From Bacteriovorax stolpii (GTDB lineage Bacteria; Bdellovibrionota; UBA1018), in NCBI GenBank assembly GCA_945860415.1, contig CAMAQA010000009.1, positions 1-54,156 on the forward strand: a stretch of 54,156 nt of DNA, given 5' to 3'. The notes under the pieces are model-generated. The model did no database searches. It was not told the origin of the DNA and was given only the letters and a program-made list of their open reading frames with translations. Of the stretch, positions 27,671 to 38,423 are shown one piece after another. A program made the translations under genes and the position numbers. Numbering within the stretch: the stretch's first letter is position 1; the number at the start of each line of letters is the position of its first letter.

Positions 27671-28738
27671 ATGGAAAAAACCCTGTTTTCGACGTTCCAG
27701 CTGGCTTCGCTTCCCCTCAAGAACCGTTTCGTCATGGCTCCCCTCACCCGCAGCCGAGCCATCGGCAATGTGCCGAATGATCTCATGGCCCGCTACTATG
27801 CCCAGCGGGCGTCGGCAGGCCTGATCATCACCGAAGGCACCTCGCCCTCGCCGAACGGCCTCGGCTACGCCCGAATTCCCGGCCTGTTCACGCAGGATCA
27901 GGTGGCGGGATGGCGCAAGATCACCTCGGCCGTCCATCAGGACGCCTCGCGCATCTTCGTGCAGCTGATGCACACCGGTCGCGTGAGCCACCCGGCCAAC
28001 CTGCCCCCCGGAGCCCGGATCCTGGCTCCTTCGGCAAACGCTGCACCAGGCGAGATGTGGACGGACTCTCAGGGAATGCAGCCCCACCCCGTGCCTCACG
28101 CAATGTCGGAAGACGACATCCAGGCGACAATCGGCGAATACGTCCACGCGGCGAAGCTCGCGATCGAAGCCGGGTTTGATGGCGTCGAAATCCATGGCGC
28201 CAACGGCTATCTCATTGATCAGTTCCTGAACTCGGCCTCCAATCATCGTGATGATGCCTGGGGAGGCTCGGTCGAAAATCGGGTGCGTTTTGCGGTCGGC
28301 GTCGCCACCCAGATGGCCCAGGCCATCGGCGGCGGACGAGTCGGCATCCGCATCTCTCCCTACGGCGTCTTCAACGGCATGCAGCCCGATCTAGAGATGG
28401 ACGCGCTCTACCTCGAGCTGATCCACCAGCTGAATCCGCTGAAGCTCGCCTACGTCCACATCGTGGATCACTCCTCGATGGGCGCGCCTCCGGTCAGCGC
28501 GGAACTCAAAGCCGCCATTCGCCGCACGTTCAACGGCGCACTGATCCTGTCGGGAGGCTACGACCTGGCCCGCGCGAATGCGGATCTGGAGCACGGCAAG
28601 GGAGACCTCGTCGCCTTCGGACGAGCCTTCCTCTCGAATCCGGATCTCCCGCAGAAATTTCGCAGCGGCACGCCCCTTAAACCCGCCAACCCGGAGACGT
28701 TCTACACTCCGGGCGAAGTCGGCTACACCGACTATTGA
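27671..28738 (+). CDS. Old Yellow Enzyme family NAD(P)H:flavin oxidoreductase
   Basis: A 355-residue FMN-dependent ene-reductase of the NemA/OYE type that reduces alpha,beta-unsaturated carbonyls, maleimides or nitro compounds. Landmarks are LKNRFVMAPLTRSRA for FMN binding, VEIHGANGYLIDQFLNSASN with the substrate-binding HxxN, and RAFLSNPDLPQKF. Start at ATG 27671, not the ATG 9 bp upstream, gives MEKTLFSTFQ. It is divergent from queD. Natural substrate unknown; a detoxification or redox-stress role is usual for the family. A REP element follows. Confidence 0.92.
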   Translation: MEKTLFSTFQLASLPLKNRFVMAPLTRSRAIGNVPNDLMARYYAQRASAGLIITEGTSPSPNGLGYARIPGLFTQDQVAGWRKITSAVHQDASRIFVQLMHTGRVSHPANLPPGARILAPSANAAPGEMWTDSQGMQPHPVPHAMSEDDIQATIGEYVHAAKLAIEAGFDGVEIHGANGYLIDQFLNSASNHRDDAWGGSVENRVRFAVGVATQMAQAIGGGRVGIRISPYGVFNGMQPDLEMDALYLELIHQLNPLKLAYVHIVDHSSMGAPPVSAELKAAIRRTFNGALILSGGYDLARANADLEHGKGDLVAFGRAFLSNPDLPQKFRSGTPLKPANPETFYTPGEVGYTDY

Positions 28739-28761
28739 CTCCGGACCAATCCGGCAAAATG

Positions 28762-28800
28762 ACGCGCATGCGAAACCAAAAGGTGGGCCCGACCTTTTAG
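28762..28800 (+). repeat. REP element F, overlapping the RimI stop codon
   Basis: Contains CGCGCATGCG, AAACCAAAAGGTGGGCCC and GACCTTTT. It lies in the convergent gap between the OYE and RimI-like genes. The complement of its TTTTAG end gives the TAA stop of the RimI-like gene, as element E does for DUF366. Confidence 0.88.
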
Positions 28801-29312
28801 AACGCCTTTTCTTCGGAACTCATCGCCGAGTCGTCGAGGTTCAGGACCATCGTGTAGGCGTCTTCGCCGTCCGAATAGAAGCCCTTCCGCACCTGCGCGA
28901 CCGCGAACTTCATCGACTGGTAGAGTTGGATCGCGGGTTGGTTCGACTTGCGCACGTCGAGGATGACCTTGCGGATATCCTTTTTGATCGCGTGAGAAAC
29001 GACCTGGCGGATCAGGGCGCGGGCCAGGCCGAGTCCGCGAAACGGCAGGTCGACGGCGATGTTCAGGATCTGCGCCTCGTCGAACATCAGCCAGAACACG
29101 ACGTACCCGGCGATGACCGAATCCGTTTCGTCATCGGTCATCACCAGGACGCGCGAATACGGCTTTTCCATTTCGGCCAGGAAATGCGCTTCATCCCACG
29201 GAGACGCGTGCACCTGCTTTTCGACTCGCACGAGCTCGGCGACATCATCAGTGCTGGCAAGCCTCGGGCTCAGCGTCGGTACGGGATTCGAAGGCAGATT
29301 CGTCATGGCCAT
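28797..29312 (-). CDS. rimI: RimI-like GNAT N-acetyltransferase
   Basis: The 171-residue product has the GNAT acetyl-CoA-binding region ILNIAVDLPFRGLGLARALI, with the R/Q-x-x-G-x-G/A type loop, then VRKSNQPAIQLYQSMKF, typical of RimI. RimI acetylates the N-terminal alanine of ribosomal protein S18 in E. coli; the true target here may differ. The start at ATG 29312 follows 5 bp after the upstream lipoprotein stop; ATG 29306 is an alternative. Two acidic runs near the C-terminus (LNLDDSAM, SSEE) are unusual. The stop lies inside REP element F. Confidence 0.82.
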   Translation of the reverse strand: MAMTNLPSNPVPTLSPRLASTDDVAELVRVEKQVHASPWDEAHFLAEMEKPYSRVLVMTDDETDSVIAGYVVFWLMFDEAQILNIAVDLPFRGLGLARALIRQVVSHAIKKDIRKVILDVRKSNQPAIQLYQSMKFAVAQVRKGFYSDGEDAYTMVLNLDDSAMSSEEKAF

Positions 29313-29317
29313 CGCAA

Positions 29318-30508
29318 TTACGAGAACCACCCCTGGCAGTCAAACGGAGAACTGCCGGAGGGAAGACCGAGCAAGTCGTCCGCCCGCTGAAGCTCGGCCT
29401 TTCGAGATTGGCGCGCGGGTGCTCTGCTGATTTCCGGCAGGTCTTCGCTCACGACGGCTTCCCAGCTCACTTTTCCGGCAAACTGCCGTGAGGCAACCCG
29501 AAGAGGAAACGAGATCCGAGCAGGTCCGACCCTCAGCCGAAAAATCGGCGTGCACACCGAAACGCCCGGCGCAGGAGCCAGACGGTACTCGATGCGCATC
29601 ACGGCACCAGGAGTCCAGCGCACCTCAAGCGGAAGCGGTCTCCATTCTGAAATCCGAGAATCGAGAATCACCCGCGCCTGGAGCACGGCGCCGTTCGCCA
29701 CCGAGTAGCGAAACTCCGGACTATCCGGCGCGCCTGCCGCCACGAGCCTCGACAACACGGAGAGCGTCGATGGAGCAGCAATTCGAAGCATGAGGCTTCG
29801 GAATCCCTCGTTCTTCCAGACTTCCTCGCGCAGGAGTCCGCCGACATTCCACCCATGATCCTTTCGCTCTACAGGCTCCGGAGCAGGCAGGCCGCCCAGG
29901 ACGCGCAGCGTGAGCTCGGTGGTACCTCCCTCGCGCCTCGAATCCAGCCTGACCAGAAGGGTGCAGACCGTAGCCGGATCGCGAAGCTGCCCTCGCCCGC
30001 CAAACACTTCATGAAGAGGAATCAGTCCGGACTGCGACTCAGGATCCCACTCGATTCGATGGGGTGCCGCTCCGTTGCCAGCCCGACTCTCGTCGCCGTC
30101 AACCGAACCGTCGGCCCTCACGCAGCGAGCCGCCCAGTCACCCGCAGCGTCGCCTCGAATCTGAATCATCAGGATCGAATCCGGATCATCGGGCCAGGCC
30201 AACGGTTCCGTGATCACGAGACGATCCTCGGCCAGCAACCCCCGAAATGGTACTGGCGATCCGAGCGCCCAATGCGAGGTGGGATTTGCCGACGCCTGCG
30301 GCTTTGCCTCTCGAATCGTCCAGTCGAATCCGCTCAGCTCAAAAAAACCGTCATCGGGCGCCTCTTTTTCAGAAATGGCGATCTCCGGACCCGGCAGATC
30401 CGAAGTTCCGGACCCCCTCCCCTTGCCCGGTCGAGGCTGGATCCCGCAGGCCCCCACGGCGATGATCAGAACGAAAACCCCAGACCACGGATAGCGACTT
30501 TTTCTCAT
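29318..30508 (-). CDS. Lipoprotein of unknown function
   Basis: The 396-residue product has a signal peptide with the lipobox VGAC (GVFVLIIAVGAC), so it is probably an outer-membrane or periplasm-facing lipoprotein. After a disordered Gly/Pro linker it looks beta-rich throughout. The segments RLVITEPLAWPDDPDS and VVSEDLPEISRAPARQ are distinctive but match no family I know. A strong AAGGAGCGGAGC ribosome site sets the ATG at 30508. It is followed closely by the RimI-like gene and preceded by a small membrane-protein gene on the same strand. Confidence 0.72.
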   Translation of the reverse strand: MRKSRYPWSGVFVLIIAVGACGIQPRPGKGRGSGTSDLPGPEIAISEKEAPDDGFFELSGFDWTIREAKPQASANPTSHWALGSPVPFRGLLAEDRLVITEPLAWPDDPDSILMIQIRGDAAGDWAARCVRADGSVDGDESRAGNGAAPHRIEWDPESQSGLIPLHEVFGGRGQLRDPATVCTLLVRLDSRREGGTTELTLRVLGGLPAPEPVERKDHGWNVGGLLREEVWKNEGFRSLMLRIAAPSTLSVLSRLVAAGAPDSPEFRYSVANGAVLQARVILDSRISEWRPLPLEVRWTPGAVMRIEYRLAPAPGVSVCTPIFRLRVGPARISFPLRVASRQFAGKVSWEAVVSEDLPEISRAPARQSRKAELQRADDLLGLPSGSSPFDCQGWFS

Positions 30509-30578
30509 GCTCCGCTCCTTGCCAGCACGGGCGATAGCAATGAGCATGCCGCACGCTGCCGCGCCTCACGAAGCAGGC

Positions 30579-30794
30579 TCAGCTCATGAAGCCGCGGGCA
30601 ATCAGATAGGGAAGGAGCAGATAGAGAAACGAATCGCGGACGAGATAATACACGAAAAGAATCGCGAAAATCCGCCAGCCGCAACGCTTGATGACCGCAC
30701 GGGGTCCACCCTCGCGATAGGCGTCTCGGGCGACGGTCAGGAATTCCGGAATCCAGCGAAGGAGGCTCGTTTTTGACTTCTCTGATTCAGCCAC
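30579..30794 (-). CDS. Small membrane protein
   Basis: A 71-residue protein starting at GTG (30794), with AAGG about 10 nt upstream. The N-terminal half is charged (SEKSKTSLLRWIPEFLTVAR). The C-terminal half is one or two hydrophobic segments (IFAILFVYYLVRDSFLYLLL, then PYLIARGF). It resembles many small inner-membrane proteins without assigned function. It lies 70 bp upstream of the lipoprotein gene and may be co-transcribed with it. Being short, it could still be a chance open frame. Confidence 0.55.
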   Translation of the reverse strand: MAESEKSKTSLLRWIPEFLTVARDAYREGGPRAVIKRCGWRIFAILFVYYLVRDSFLYLLLPYLIARGFMS

Positions 30795-30892
30795 GGCCCG
30801 ACCTTACACCAAAGGCTGTCCGCGAGAAACCTCATCACCCCATGAGCCGGGGGGTGTGCCCGATTTCAAACCTGTGCTAGCGTCAAGGCACT

Positions 30893-32680
<1,788 letters not shown>

Positions 32681-32688
32681 TCGTCGCC

Positions 32689-32790
32689 ATGTCGCGCACG
32701 CCGCTCGAACTGTGCTCGAAGGCCGAGGCGATTCTTTTCGACCTCGACGGCACGCTCATCGACTCGATGCCGGCGCATACGGCGGCGTGA
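32689..32790 (+). pseudogene. Truncated HAD-superfamily phosphatase fragment
   Basis: I found this by translating the gap after thrS. A 33-codon frame starts 8 bp after the thrS stop and reads AILFDLDGTLIDSMPAHTAA before a TGA. The DxDGT block is motif I of HAD phosphatases such as phosphoglycolate phosphatase, followed by the usual SMPAH-type cap entry, but the rest of the roughly 210-residue enzyme is missing. It is most likely the stump of a HAD gene lost by deletion. The next gene starts 28 bp later. Programmed recoding is less likely, because the downstream bases show no HAD continuation in the other frames that I could see. Confidence 0.78.
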
Positions 32791-32818
32791 CGAGGCGCAC
32801 TGTGCTATCAGGAGCTCG

Positions 32819-34948
32819 ATGAAACGGCCGTCCCTCTCCCGGATCTTGCTTGTCCTGCTTTTTTTATCGGGCGCCGACTGCTGGGCGCGCGCCCATCATG
32901 AGCTTTCGGTGACTCTTCAGCCCGATCAGTCGCACCTGTCCGCCTCAGACGAGATCCACTGGCAGCAGCCCGTTCGTGAGATTGAAATTCAGCTGCATGC
33001 CGGCATGCAGCTCAACCTCCGCACTCCAGGCGCGATCCTGGAGCAGATCGAGCAGTCGCCCGGCCGTCCTCCGATCGCGCGGTACCGTGTGCGGATGCCC
33101 ACGGAGTCCAGCACCCTCGCGCTGGAATACTCCGGAAAGATTCTCCACCCCGTCGAGCAAGACGAGACTCCCGGAATCATCTCCAGCGCTGGAGTCCACC
33201 TCTCGGGCGAGTCCTCGTGGTTTCCGCGAGTCATCGGAGACGACCTCGTGACCTTCGACCTCACGATCACTGCTCCGCAGCCGTTTCGGTGGATGAGCCA
33301 GGGAGATCGCCTGGCGGACATCGACCTCGGCAACGAGCGGGTGACCCGCTTCCGCTCGGAAGATCCGCAGCAGGAAATCCACCTCGAGGGCGCTGCGTTT
33401 CACCAGTACGAAGAACGCGCGGGACAAACGGAGATCGTCGCCCTGCTTCGAAGCGAGGACTCGGCGCTGGCACGCCGGTACCTCGACGCGACAGGTCCGT
33501 TCATCGACTTCTACAGCAGGCTCCTCGGCCCTTACCCGTATTCCAAATTTGCGATGGTCGAGAACTTCTTCGAGACCGGCTACGGCATGCCGTCGTACAC
33601 CCTGCTCGGCCCGTCGGTGATCCGGCTTCCGTTCCTGCTTCAGTCGTCTTATCCGCACGAGATCCTGCACAACTGGTGGGGAAACAGCGTCTACGTGGAC
33701 ACGGCCACGGGCAACTGGTGCGAAGGACTGACCTCGTACCTTGCCGATCATTTGCTTCAGGAGCAGGCAGGCGCAGGTGCCACGCACCGGCGTGAAATCC
33801 TCCAGAAGTTCACGAATTTCGTGACCGACTCCAATGACTTTCCGTTGTCAAATTTTCGCTCGCGGTTCGACGACGCCTCATCGGCAATCGGCTATGGAAA
33901 GTCGGCGATGCTCTTCCACATGCTCCGCGAAAAGCTGGGGGACGAGCCTTTCGTACGTGGGCTTCGAGCGTTTTATGCCGGCCATCGCTTCCGGAAGGCT
34001 GGCTACGCCGACCTGCAGGAGTCGTTTTCTCGCCAAGCCTCTGGCCTCGATCTGTCTGCCGAGTTCCGCCAGTGGACGGAGCGCACTGGCGCACCGACGT
34101 TGCACATCGAGGAGGCGTCTTCGGCCCCCGAAGGCTCGCTGCATCGCCTTCGCATCCGCCTCAGCCAGATCCAGGCCGAAGCCCCCTTTTCGATTCGAAT
34201 TCCGATCGCGATCCATCTCGAAGGACGGGCCGAGGCTTTCCAAACGACGGTCGTGATGAATAGCGATCAGGGACGAGCCGGGGAGTTCACGTTCCGACTC
34301 CCTGCGCGCCCGGTGCATGTGGAGGTGGATCCGGAGTTCGACGTCTTTCGACGGCTGAGCCCGGAAGAGTCTCCTCCCTCGGTCTCGCAGCTGCTGGGGG
34401 CAGCGAGAGTCCTCATCCTGATTCCGTCAGCGGCTCCGACATGGCAGCAGGCGGGATACCTCGCGCTCGCCAGGGCGATTCAAAACGATTCCTCAGGCCA
34501 AACCGAAGTTCGTCGCGATGACGAGTTTTCCACCCTGCCCGCCGATTCGGCAACATGGATTCTGGGGGCTGAAAATCGCTTTGCACCAAATGGAGCGTCC
34601 GCGATCGCACCCTACGGCGTCTCTGTTTCCAGCACCGAAGTGACTGGTCTCGCCTCCGGATTTCCACGCACGGACCGCTCCTTCGTCTTTACTGCTGATC
34701 GGCTCGGATGGGTCGTGATGGACCCGGCTCAGGGACACGATGCATTCCTGGCCCTCGGAAGAAAGCTTCGGCATTATGGAAAGTTCAGCCATGCCGCCTT
34801 CGAATCGAGCCGAGCCACCAACATTCTCAGAGGCGAATGGCCTATCCTGGACTCGCCCCTTTCGGTCTCCGTCAAGCAAGAGGACGGCGCCACCCCTCAA
34901 CCCCATCGTGGGAGCCTCGCGAAGCGGAAGCCCCTGTCCGGTTTCTGA
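32819..34948 (+). CDS. Secreted M1-family metallopeptidase-like protein
   Basis: The 709-residue product has a signal peptide (RILLVLLFLSGADC) and a beta-rich N-terminal domain. The M1 zinc site is YPHEILHNWWG (His280, Glu281, His284), with the third ligand Glu302 in NWCEGLTSY, the standard HExxH-x18-E spacing. The GAMEN exopeptidase motif is not in its usual place: FFETGYGMPSYTLL stands there, so aminopeptidase activity on free N-termini may be altered. The last 250 residues form an additional C-terminal domain. Its Cys21 in the signal region could be a lipobox (SGADC), which would make it a lipoprotein. A GGAG ribosome site precedes ATG 32819. Confidence 0.85.
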   Translation: MKRPSLSRILLVLLFLSGADCWARAHHELSVTLQPDQSHLSASDEIHWQQPVREIEIQLHAGMQLNLRTPGAILEQIEQSPGRPPIARYRVRMPTESSTLALEYSGKILHPVEQDETPGIISSAGVHLSGESSWFPRVIGDDLVTFDLTITAPQPFRWMSQGDRLADIDLGNERVTRFRSEDPQQEIHLEGAAFHQYEERAGQTEIVALLRSEDSALARRYLDATGPFIDFYSRLLGPYPYSKFAMVENFFETGYGMPSYTLLGPSVIRLPFLLQSSYPHEILHNWWGNSVYVDTATGNWCEGLTSYLADHLLQEQAGAGATHRREILQKFTNFVTDSNDFPLSNFRSRFDDASSAIGYGKSAMLFHMLREKLGDEPFVRGLRAFYAGHRFRKAGYADLQESFSRQASGLDLSAEFRQWTERTGAPTLHIEEASSAPEGSLHRLRIRLSQIQAEAPFSIRIPIAIHLEGRAEAFQTTVVMNSDQGRAGEFTFRLPARPVHVEVDPEFDVFRRLSPEESPPSVSQLLGAARVLILIPSAAPTWQQAGYLALARAIQNDSSGQTEVRRDDEFSTLPADSATWILGAENRFAPNGASAIAPYGVSVSSTEVTGLASGFPRTDRSFVFTADRLGWVVMDPAQGHDAFLALGRKLRHYGKFSHAAFESSRATNILRGEWPILDSPLSVSVKQEDGATPQPHRGSLAKRKPLSGF

Positions 34949-34969
34949 GCGGCAGCGCCACAGTCATGA

Positions 34970-35764
34970 TCAGGGAACCACGTTTCCCGTGCCGTCCGAG
35001 CAGTTGATATCGGCGTTCTGGGCACTATTCCGGCCCTTGTCGTAGATGATCGCCCGGTCCGCTGTCTCGAACATGCACTCGCCGCGCTTCAAGGAATTTC
35101 CGGAAGCGTAAATCACATGGTTGGACTGCGCTCGGATCATGATCTCGCAATTTTCGCAGCGATTATTCATGGCATAGACCGGTCGAGCAGCCCCACTTCG
35201 AGTACTGCCGCTCATGGGCCGGGCGGAATGCTTGAAGAGATTATTCTCGATCCGCACGTTGCTGGCCGGACCGTTCATCTGGATGCACTTGTCCTGGCAC
35301 AGGTAGAACCTGCTGTTGATGATCTTGTTGTTCCTGCCCTTGGTGGTGACGCAGTCTTCTTCGCAGTCCTGGTTGATGACGTTGCTGATGGTGGTGTCAT
35401 CAGCCATCAGGATTCCTTCCAGAGCGCACTCCATTCGAAGGTTCCGGATCTGAGAACCGGGAGCCATTTGAAACATTCGGCTTTCGCCTTCGCTGAGCTC
35501 AGAGGATGCGTGGCATTTTTGAGGATAGCCTGATCCTCTCCAGCGGTAGAGGCATCCCTTGCCATCGAAAACTTCGTTTCTTTTGAGCCGAATCGTACTC
35601 CTGACGTTGACGACGCAGGAGGGAGTCTTGTCGAAGCCCTCCTCCTCGTACACCTTCTTCCAATCCGTACGGTGCTGATACGCGCTCTTCTTGCCCATCG
35701 CGGATGCCGGCGAAGACCCGAGAAGTAGGACGAGGCAGGAAAAAAAAACCAGTTTTTGAAGCAT
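34970..35764 (-). CDS. Exported Cys-rich beta-helix protein, PL3 pectate-lyase-like
   Basis: The 264-residue product has a signal peptide (VFFSCLVLLLGSSPASA). It then shows short repeated strands such as ISNVINQDCEEDCVTTKG and NKIINSRFYLCQDKCIQMNG, the layout of polysaccharide lyase family 3, with the regular Cys pairs of a disulfide-stapled beta-helix. The acidic Asp/Glu cluster in DCEED could bind the calcium used by such lyases. This is pattern recognition, and activity on pectate in particular is not implied. A clear AAAGGGG ribosome site precedes ATG 35764. It converges on the M1 gene with a 21-bp gap. Confidence 0.72.
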   Translation of the reverse strand: MLQKLVFFSCLVLLLGSSPASAMGKKSAYQHRTDWKKVYEEEGFDKTPSCVVNVRSTIRLKRNEVFDGKGCLYRWRGSGYPQKCHASSELSEGESRMFQMAPGSQIRNLRMECALEGILMADDTTISNVINQDCEEDCVTTKGRNNKIINSRFYLCQDKCIQMNGPASNVRIENNLFKHSARPMSGSTRSGAARPVYAMNNRCENCEIMIRAQSNHVIYASGNSLKRGECMFETADRAIIYDKGRNSAQNADINCSDGTGNVVP

Positions 35765-35921
35765 TTTGAACCCCTTTGAATGGCGGCTGGAGCCACCATT
35801 TCATCAGGTTCTGCAATGGCAGGGCCGCACGCTCCAATCGCCTCAGAGGGGCTACGATGCCTCGGGAGTGTCTAGGCCTTGTTCACGTGGCTGGCGTCTG
35901 ACAACTCTACCTGCTCCGGCG

Positions 35922-36797
35922 TTACCGCCAGCGCTCGAAGTACCAGCACCCCGATCGCTCTCCGCGATCATGTCCCGTGCGCGCGCTGCAGGTGCCCTGG
36001 TAGGGGTCCATGCCATCCAGCCGCTCTTCGAGCGCCACCGTGCAGAGGCTCGCCTGGAAAAGCGTGTCCATGCGGCACTGGGCCTTCGGGTGGGTCTCAA
36101 ACGTTTGATCGACCCTGGAGCGATCCGGGGTATCGAAAGCAGGCAGGGGTTCAGATGCCAGCGTCGCGAAAAGCCGGGTCAGCGAAAGCGTGGCAAACGA
36201 GGCTCGGCGGCAGATGTTGCGATCGAGCGCATCCGGAAACTGCCGCGAACACTCGGCCTCGACCATCGGATCCACCGTCCGAAGCCCGATGGCCGCCTCG
36301 TTGTCCTCGTCCTTCCAGACCTGCCGGAGGCACTTGAGCGAGGCATAGTAATCCGCCTGCCCCTCGACCGACGCCCACTTGTCTCTAGTCAGTCCGGTAC
36401 GGCGAGGTGCGCCGCCGTAATGATGGCCAACCTCATGGCATCCGATCAGCAGGAATCCCTCTTCCGTGATGCTGGGATGCCGCGCGAGCCCCCCGTTCAG
36501 CACCACGAGCTGCTCTCCCTTTTTCGTCACCATCGCGTAGGCGTTGACCTCGGCGCGCTTCCAGTCGCGCTGAAAGACGATTCGGGGATAAGCGGCTTGA
36601 AGCCTGTCGATGACCGACAAGAACTGCGCCTCGGAAATTCCCCCAATGCCTCCACTCGCGCCTGGGGCATGGACCGGAATCCGAAGGTCATTCGACGGGA
36701 TTGCCGTGCACGAATTCAAGCCATCGTCGGCGCGCGCCATCGTCAGAGCACTGAGAGCCAGGATGAAAGTCGAAAAAATCCAGAGCGAACGAGGCAT
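35922..36797 (-). CDS. Exported zinc metallopeptidase, M48-like
   Basis: The 291-residue product has a signal peptide (FSTFILALSALTMARA). The zinc-binding motif GCHEVGHHYGG (His121, Glu122, His125) is followed by Glu146 in SVEGQADYY, the gluzincin pattern of M48-type peptidases. Several Cys residues further on (CRRASF, QCRMD, LCTVAL) suggest disulfides in the periplasm. The C-terminal end has a Cys-bracketed tail (TCSARTGHDRGERSGCW). It is one of three predicted secreted metalloproteases within 10 kb. The next gene upstream on the same strand ends 31 bp before its ATG. Confidence 0.78.
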   Translation of the reverse strand: MPRSLWIFSTFILALSALTMARADDGLNSCTAIPSNDLRIPVHAPGASGGIGGISEAQFLSVIDRLQAAYPRIVFQRDWKRAEVNAYAMVTKKGEQLVVLNGGLARHPSITEEGFLLIGCHEVGHHYGGAPRRTGLTRDKWASVEGQADYYASLKCLRQVWKDEDNEAAIGLRTVDPMVEAECSRQFPDALDRNICRRASFATLSLTRLFATLASEPLPAFDTPDRSRVDQTFETHPKAQCRMDTLFQASLCTVALEERLDGMDPYQGTCSARTGHDRGERSGCWYFERWR

Positions 36798-36828
36798 GCC
36801 GCCAGCCTAAGAGGCCGGCTCGCGGAGA

Positions 36829-38235
36829 TCAAGTGCCTGTCGGATCGGAATTGGAATCGACGGGAGAACCTTCAGCCGGCACCTCGTCATCGCCGAACTC
36901 TCCCGAAAGCTTCTGCCAGACCCACTTTCCCTTCGTGTAGGCGAGAACGTAAATCGTACCTTCAAACATCTTCAACCCGTTGTACCCATGAAGGTAGGCC
37001 ACGATGGGGCCGACCACCATGGTCCCGGGCGAAAGATTCTCAGTGCTGAACTTCTTGACCGTGGGAATCCGGAAGATCCGCTGAAGCGCCAGCGACACCA
37101 TTCCCGACTCGGGATGGATGTATCCCGGAGCGATCACTGGAAAACCCGCGCGAATGAACGTGAAGTTCGGGTACATGCCGCAGGTCTGCAGTATTCCCTT
37201 TTCGGCAGAGCAGAGGGGCGAGAACGGATCGAGGGTCTTATGGTTCTTGTCCAGGAGAACCGAGACGATGCGCTTCTGTGCCCGAGAGACATTGAGTTCG
37301 GCGTCGATCGATCCTGTGAACTTCTTCACGGCGACCTTGAGGCCTCCGAAGAGCGGAGCGCCCTTCCTGACATACGCGTCGCGCGAGATCACGCGGTAGT
37401 TGCGGTAGTTTCCGTAGTAATGATGTCCCCCGAATCGTACCGTGCTGACGGCCTCGACGGGCTTGAGAGAGATTCCTGCCGGCATTGCTTCGAGCGAGCT
37501 CCGGGCCGATACGGAAAGCGATCGCAGGACATCCGGGAGGCTCTGATTGCTCGCATTCACCTCATTCAGGAACGCCTCGGAAAAGGGAGTCTTTCCGGAG
37601 CGTGACGTGATCTCCCACTCTGGAATCACGGCATCCGGAAGCGACACGTCCTTCGGAAAGAGCGGCTCCGGTGCAAGTCCGCGCGCAGCTCGAAGTTCCG
37701 AGTAGATCGCCTCGAGCATGAGCTTCTTGTAGGCCTTGGACTGCCACATCCATTCCGTGGCCTTGGCCTCCTGCCCTGCGGCGCGGGCTGCACCCACGAC
37801 CAACGAGATGGCGATATCCATCTGGCGCTCGGCCTCCTTCAATACATCGTGCATCAGCGCATCAGGCATCTTGATCCTGCCCAGAAGCGAGCGGCCGATG
37901 ACCAGTGACTGTTTGACCTGCGCGTCGATCCGCGACGAGAACACCCACTCGCGCAAGGAGCCCGGATTGGTCAGGTCGAGCAGGCTGTCAAACGTACTCG
38001 AATACTCCGCCGCCTCGAGTGCCCCCATCCGTGAATCGGTAGACAGAAGCGCCCCGAGCTTCTCGAGTTCCTTGGCCTGCATCAGCTTGGGCGCGGACTT
38101 CGAAACGGCGCGAAGCGCCCGGGCGTCGTCGATTGTGGCGAACGCATCCGCACAGGGCGTCTGGGCGTAGGCACCGGTCGCCGTGACGAGAGCAGCTCCC
38201 GCGAGACCAAGAACACGGAAAAATTTTGCACTCAT
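36829..38235 (-). CDS. Exported protein of unknown function
   Basis: I do not recognise this 468-residue protein. It starts with a signal peptide (FRVLGLAGAALVTATGAYA). The first half is helical and charged (residues about 60-200). The second half is beta-rich with HHYYGNYRNYRVISRDAYV and two Cys pairs (LCSAEKG, QTCGMY). The tail is acidic and Ser/Pro-rich. The ATG at 38235 (MSAKFF) is chosen because it gives a compact signal peptide; an ATG 18 bp upstream is also possible. It shares the strand with the M48-like gene 31 bp downstream. Confidence 0.7.
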   Translation of the reverse strand: MSAKFFRVLGLAGAALVTATGAYAQTPCADAFATIDDARALRAVSKSAPKLMQAKELEKLGALLSTDSRMGALEAAEYSSTFDSLLDLTNPGSLREWVFSSRIDAQVKQSLVIGRSLLGRIKMPDALMHDVLKEAERQMDIAISLVVGAARAAGQEAKATEWMWQSKAYKKLMLEAIYSELRAARGLAPEPLFPKDVSLPDAVIPEWEITSRSGKTPFSEAFLNEVNASNQSLPDVLRSLSVSARSSLEAMPAGISLKPVEAVSTVRFGGHHYYGNYRNYRVISRDAYVRKGAPLFGGLKVAVKKFTGSIDAELNVSRAQKRIVSVLLDKNHKTLDPFSPLCSAEKGILQTCGMYPNFTFIRAGFPVIAPGYIHPESGMVSLALQRIFRIPTVKKFSTENLSPGTMVVGPIVAYLHGYNGLKMFEGTIYVLAYTKGKWVWQKLSGEFGDDEVPAEGSPVDSNSDPTGT

Positions 38236-38423
38236 TCCCTGGTTTATCAGCATTTTTCGCGAAAATCTTGACGTTGCGTTCAAGCAGGGAGGGTTCGGGA
38301 TGACACATGCTGGAATCATGCGGGGCCGCTGACAACTTTCCCTGTGCTCTGTCAGCTCCACTCGATGCCCCCGCCAAAACCCGGTGATACACCGAACTCA
38401 TCGAACCCTTTGAAACAGGAGAA

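Noticed and set aside
27653..28246. Open frame of 197 codons on the minus strand opposite the OYE gene
   Set aside because: It is antisense to a well-conserved enzyme and lacks any family pattern or ribosome site.
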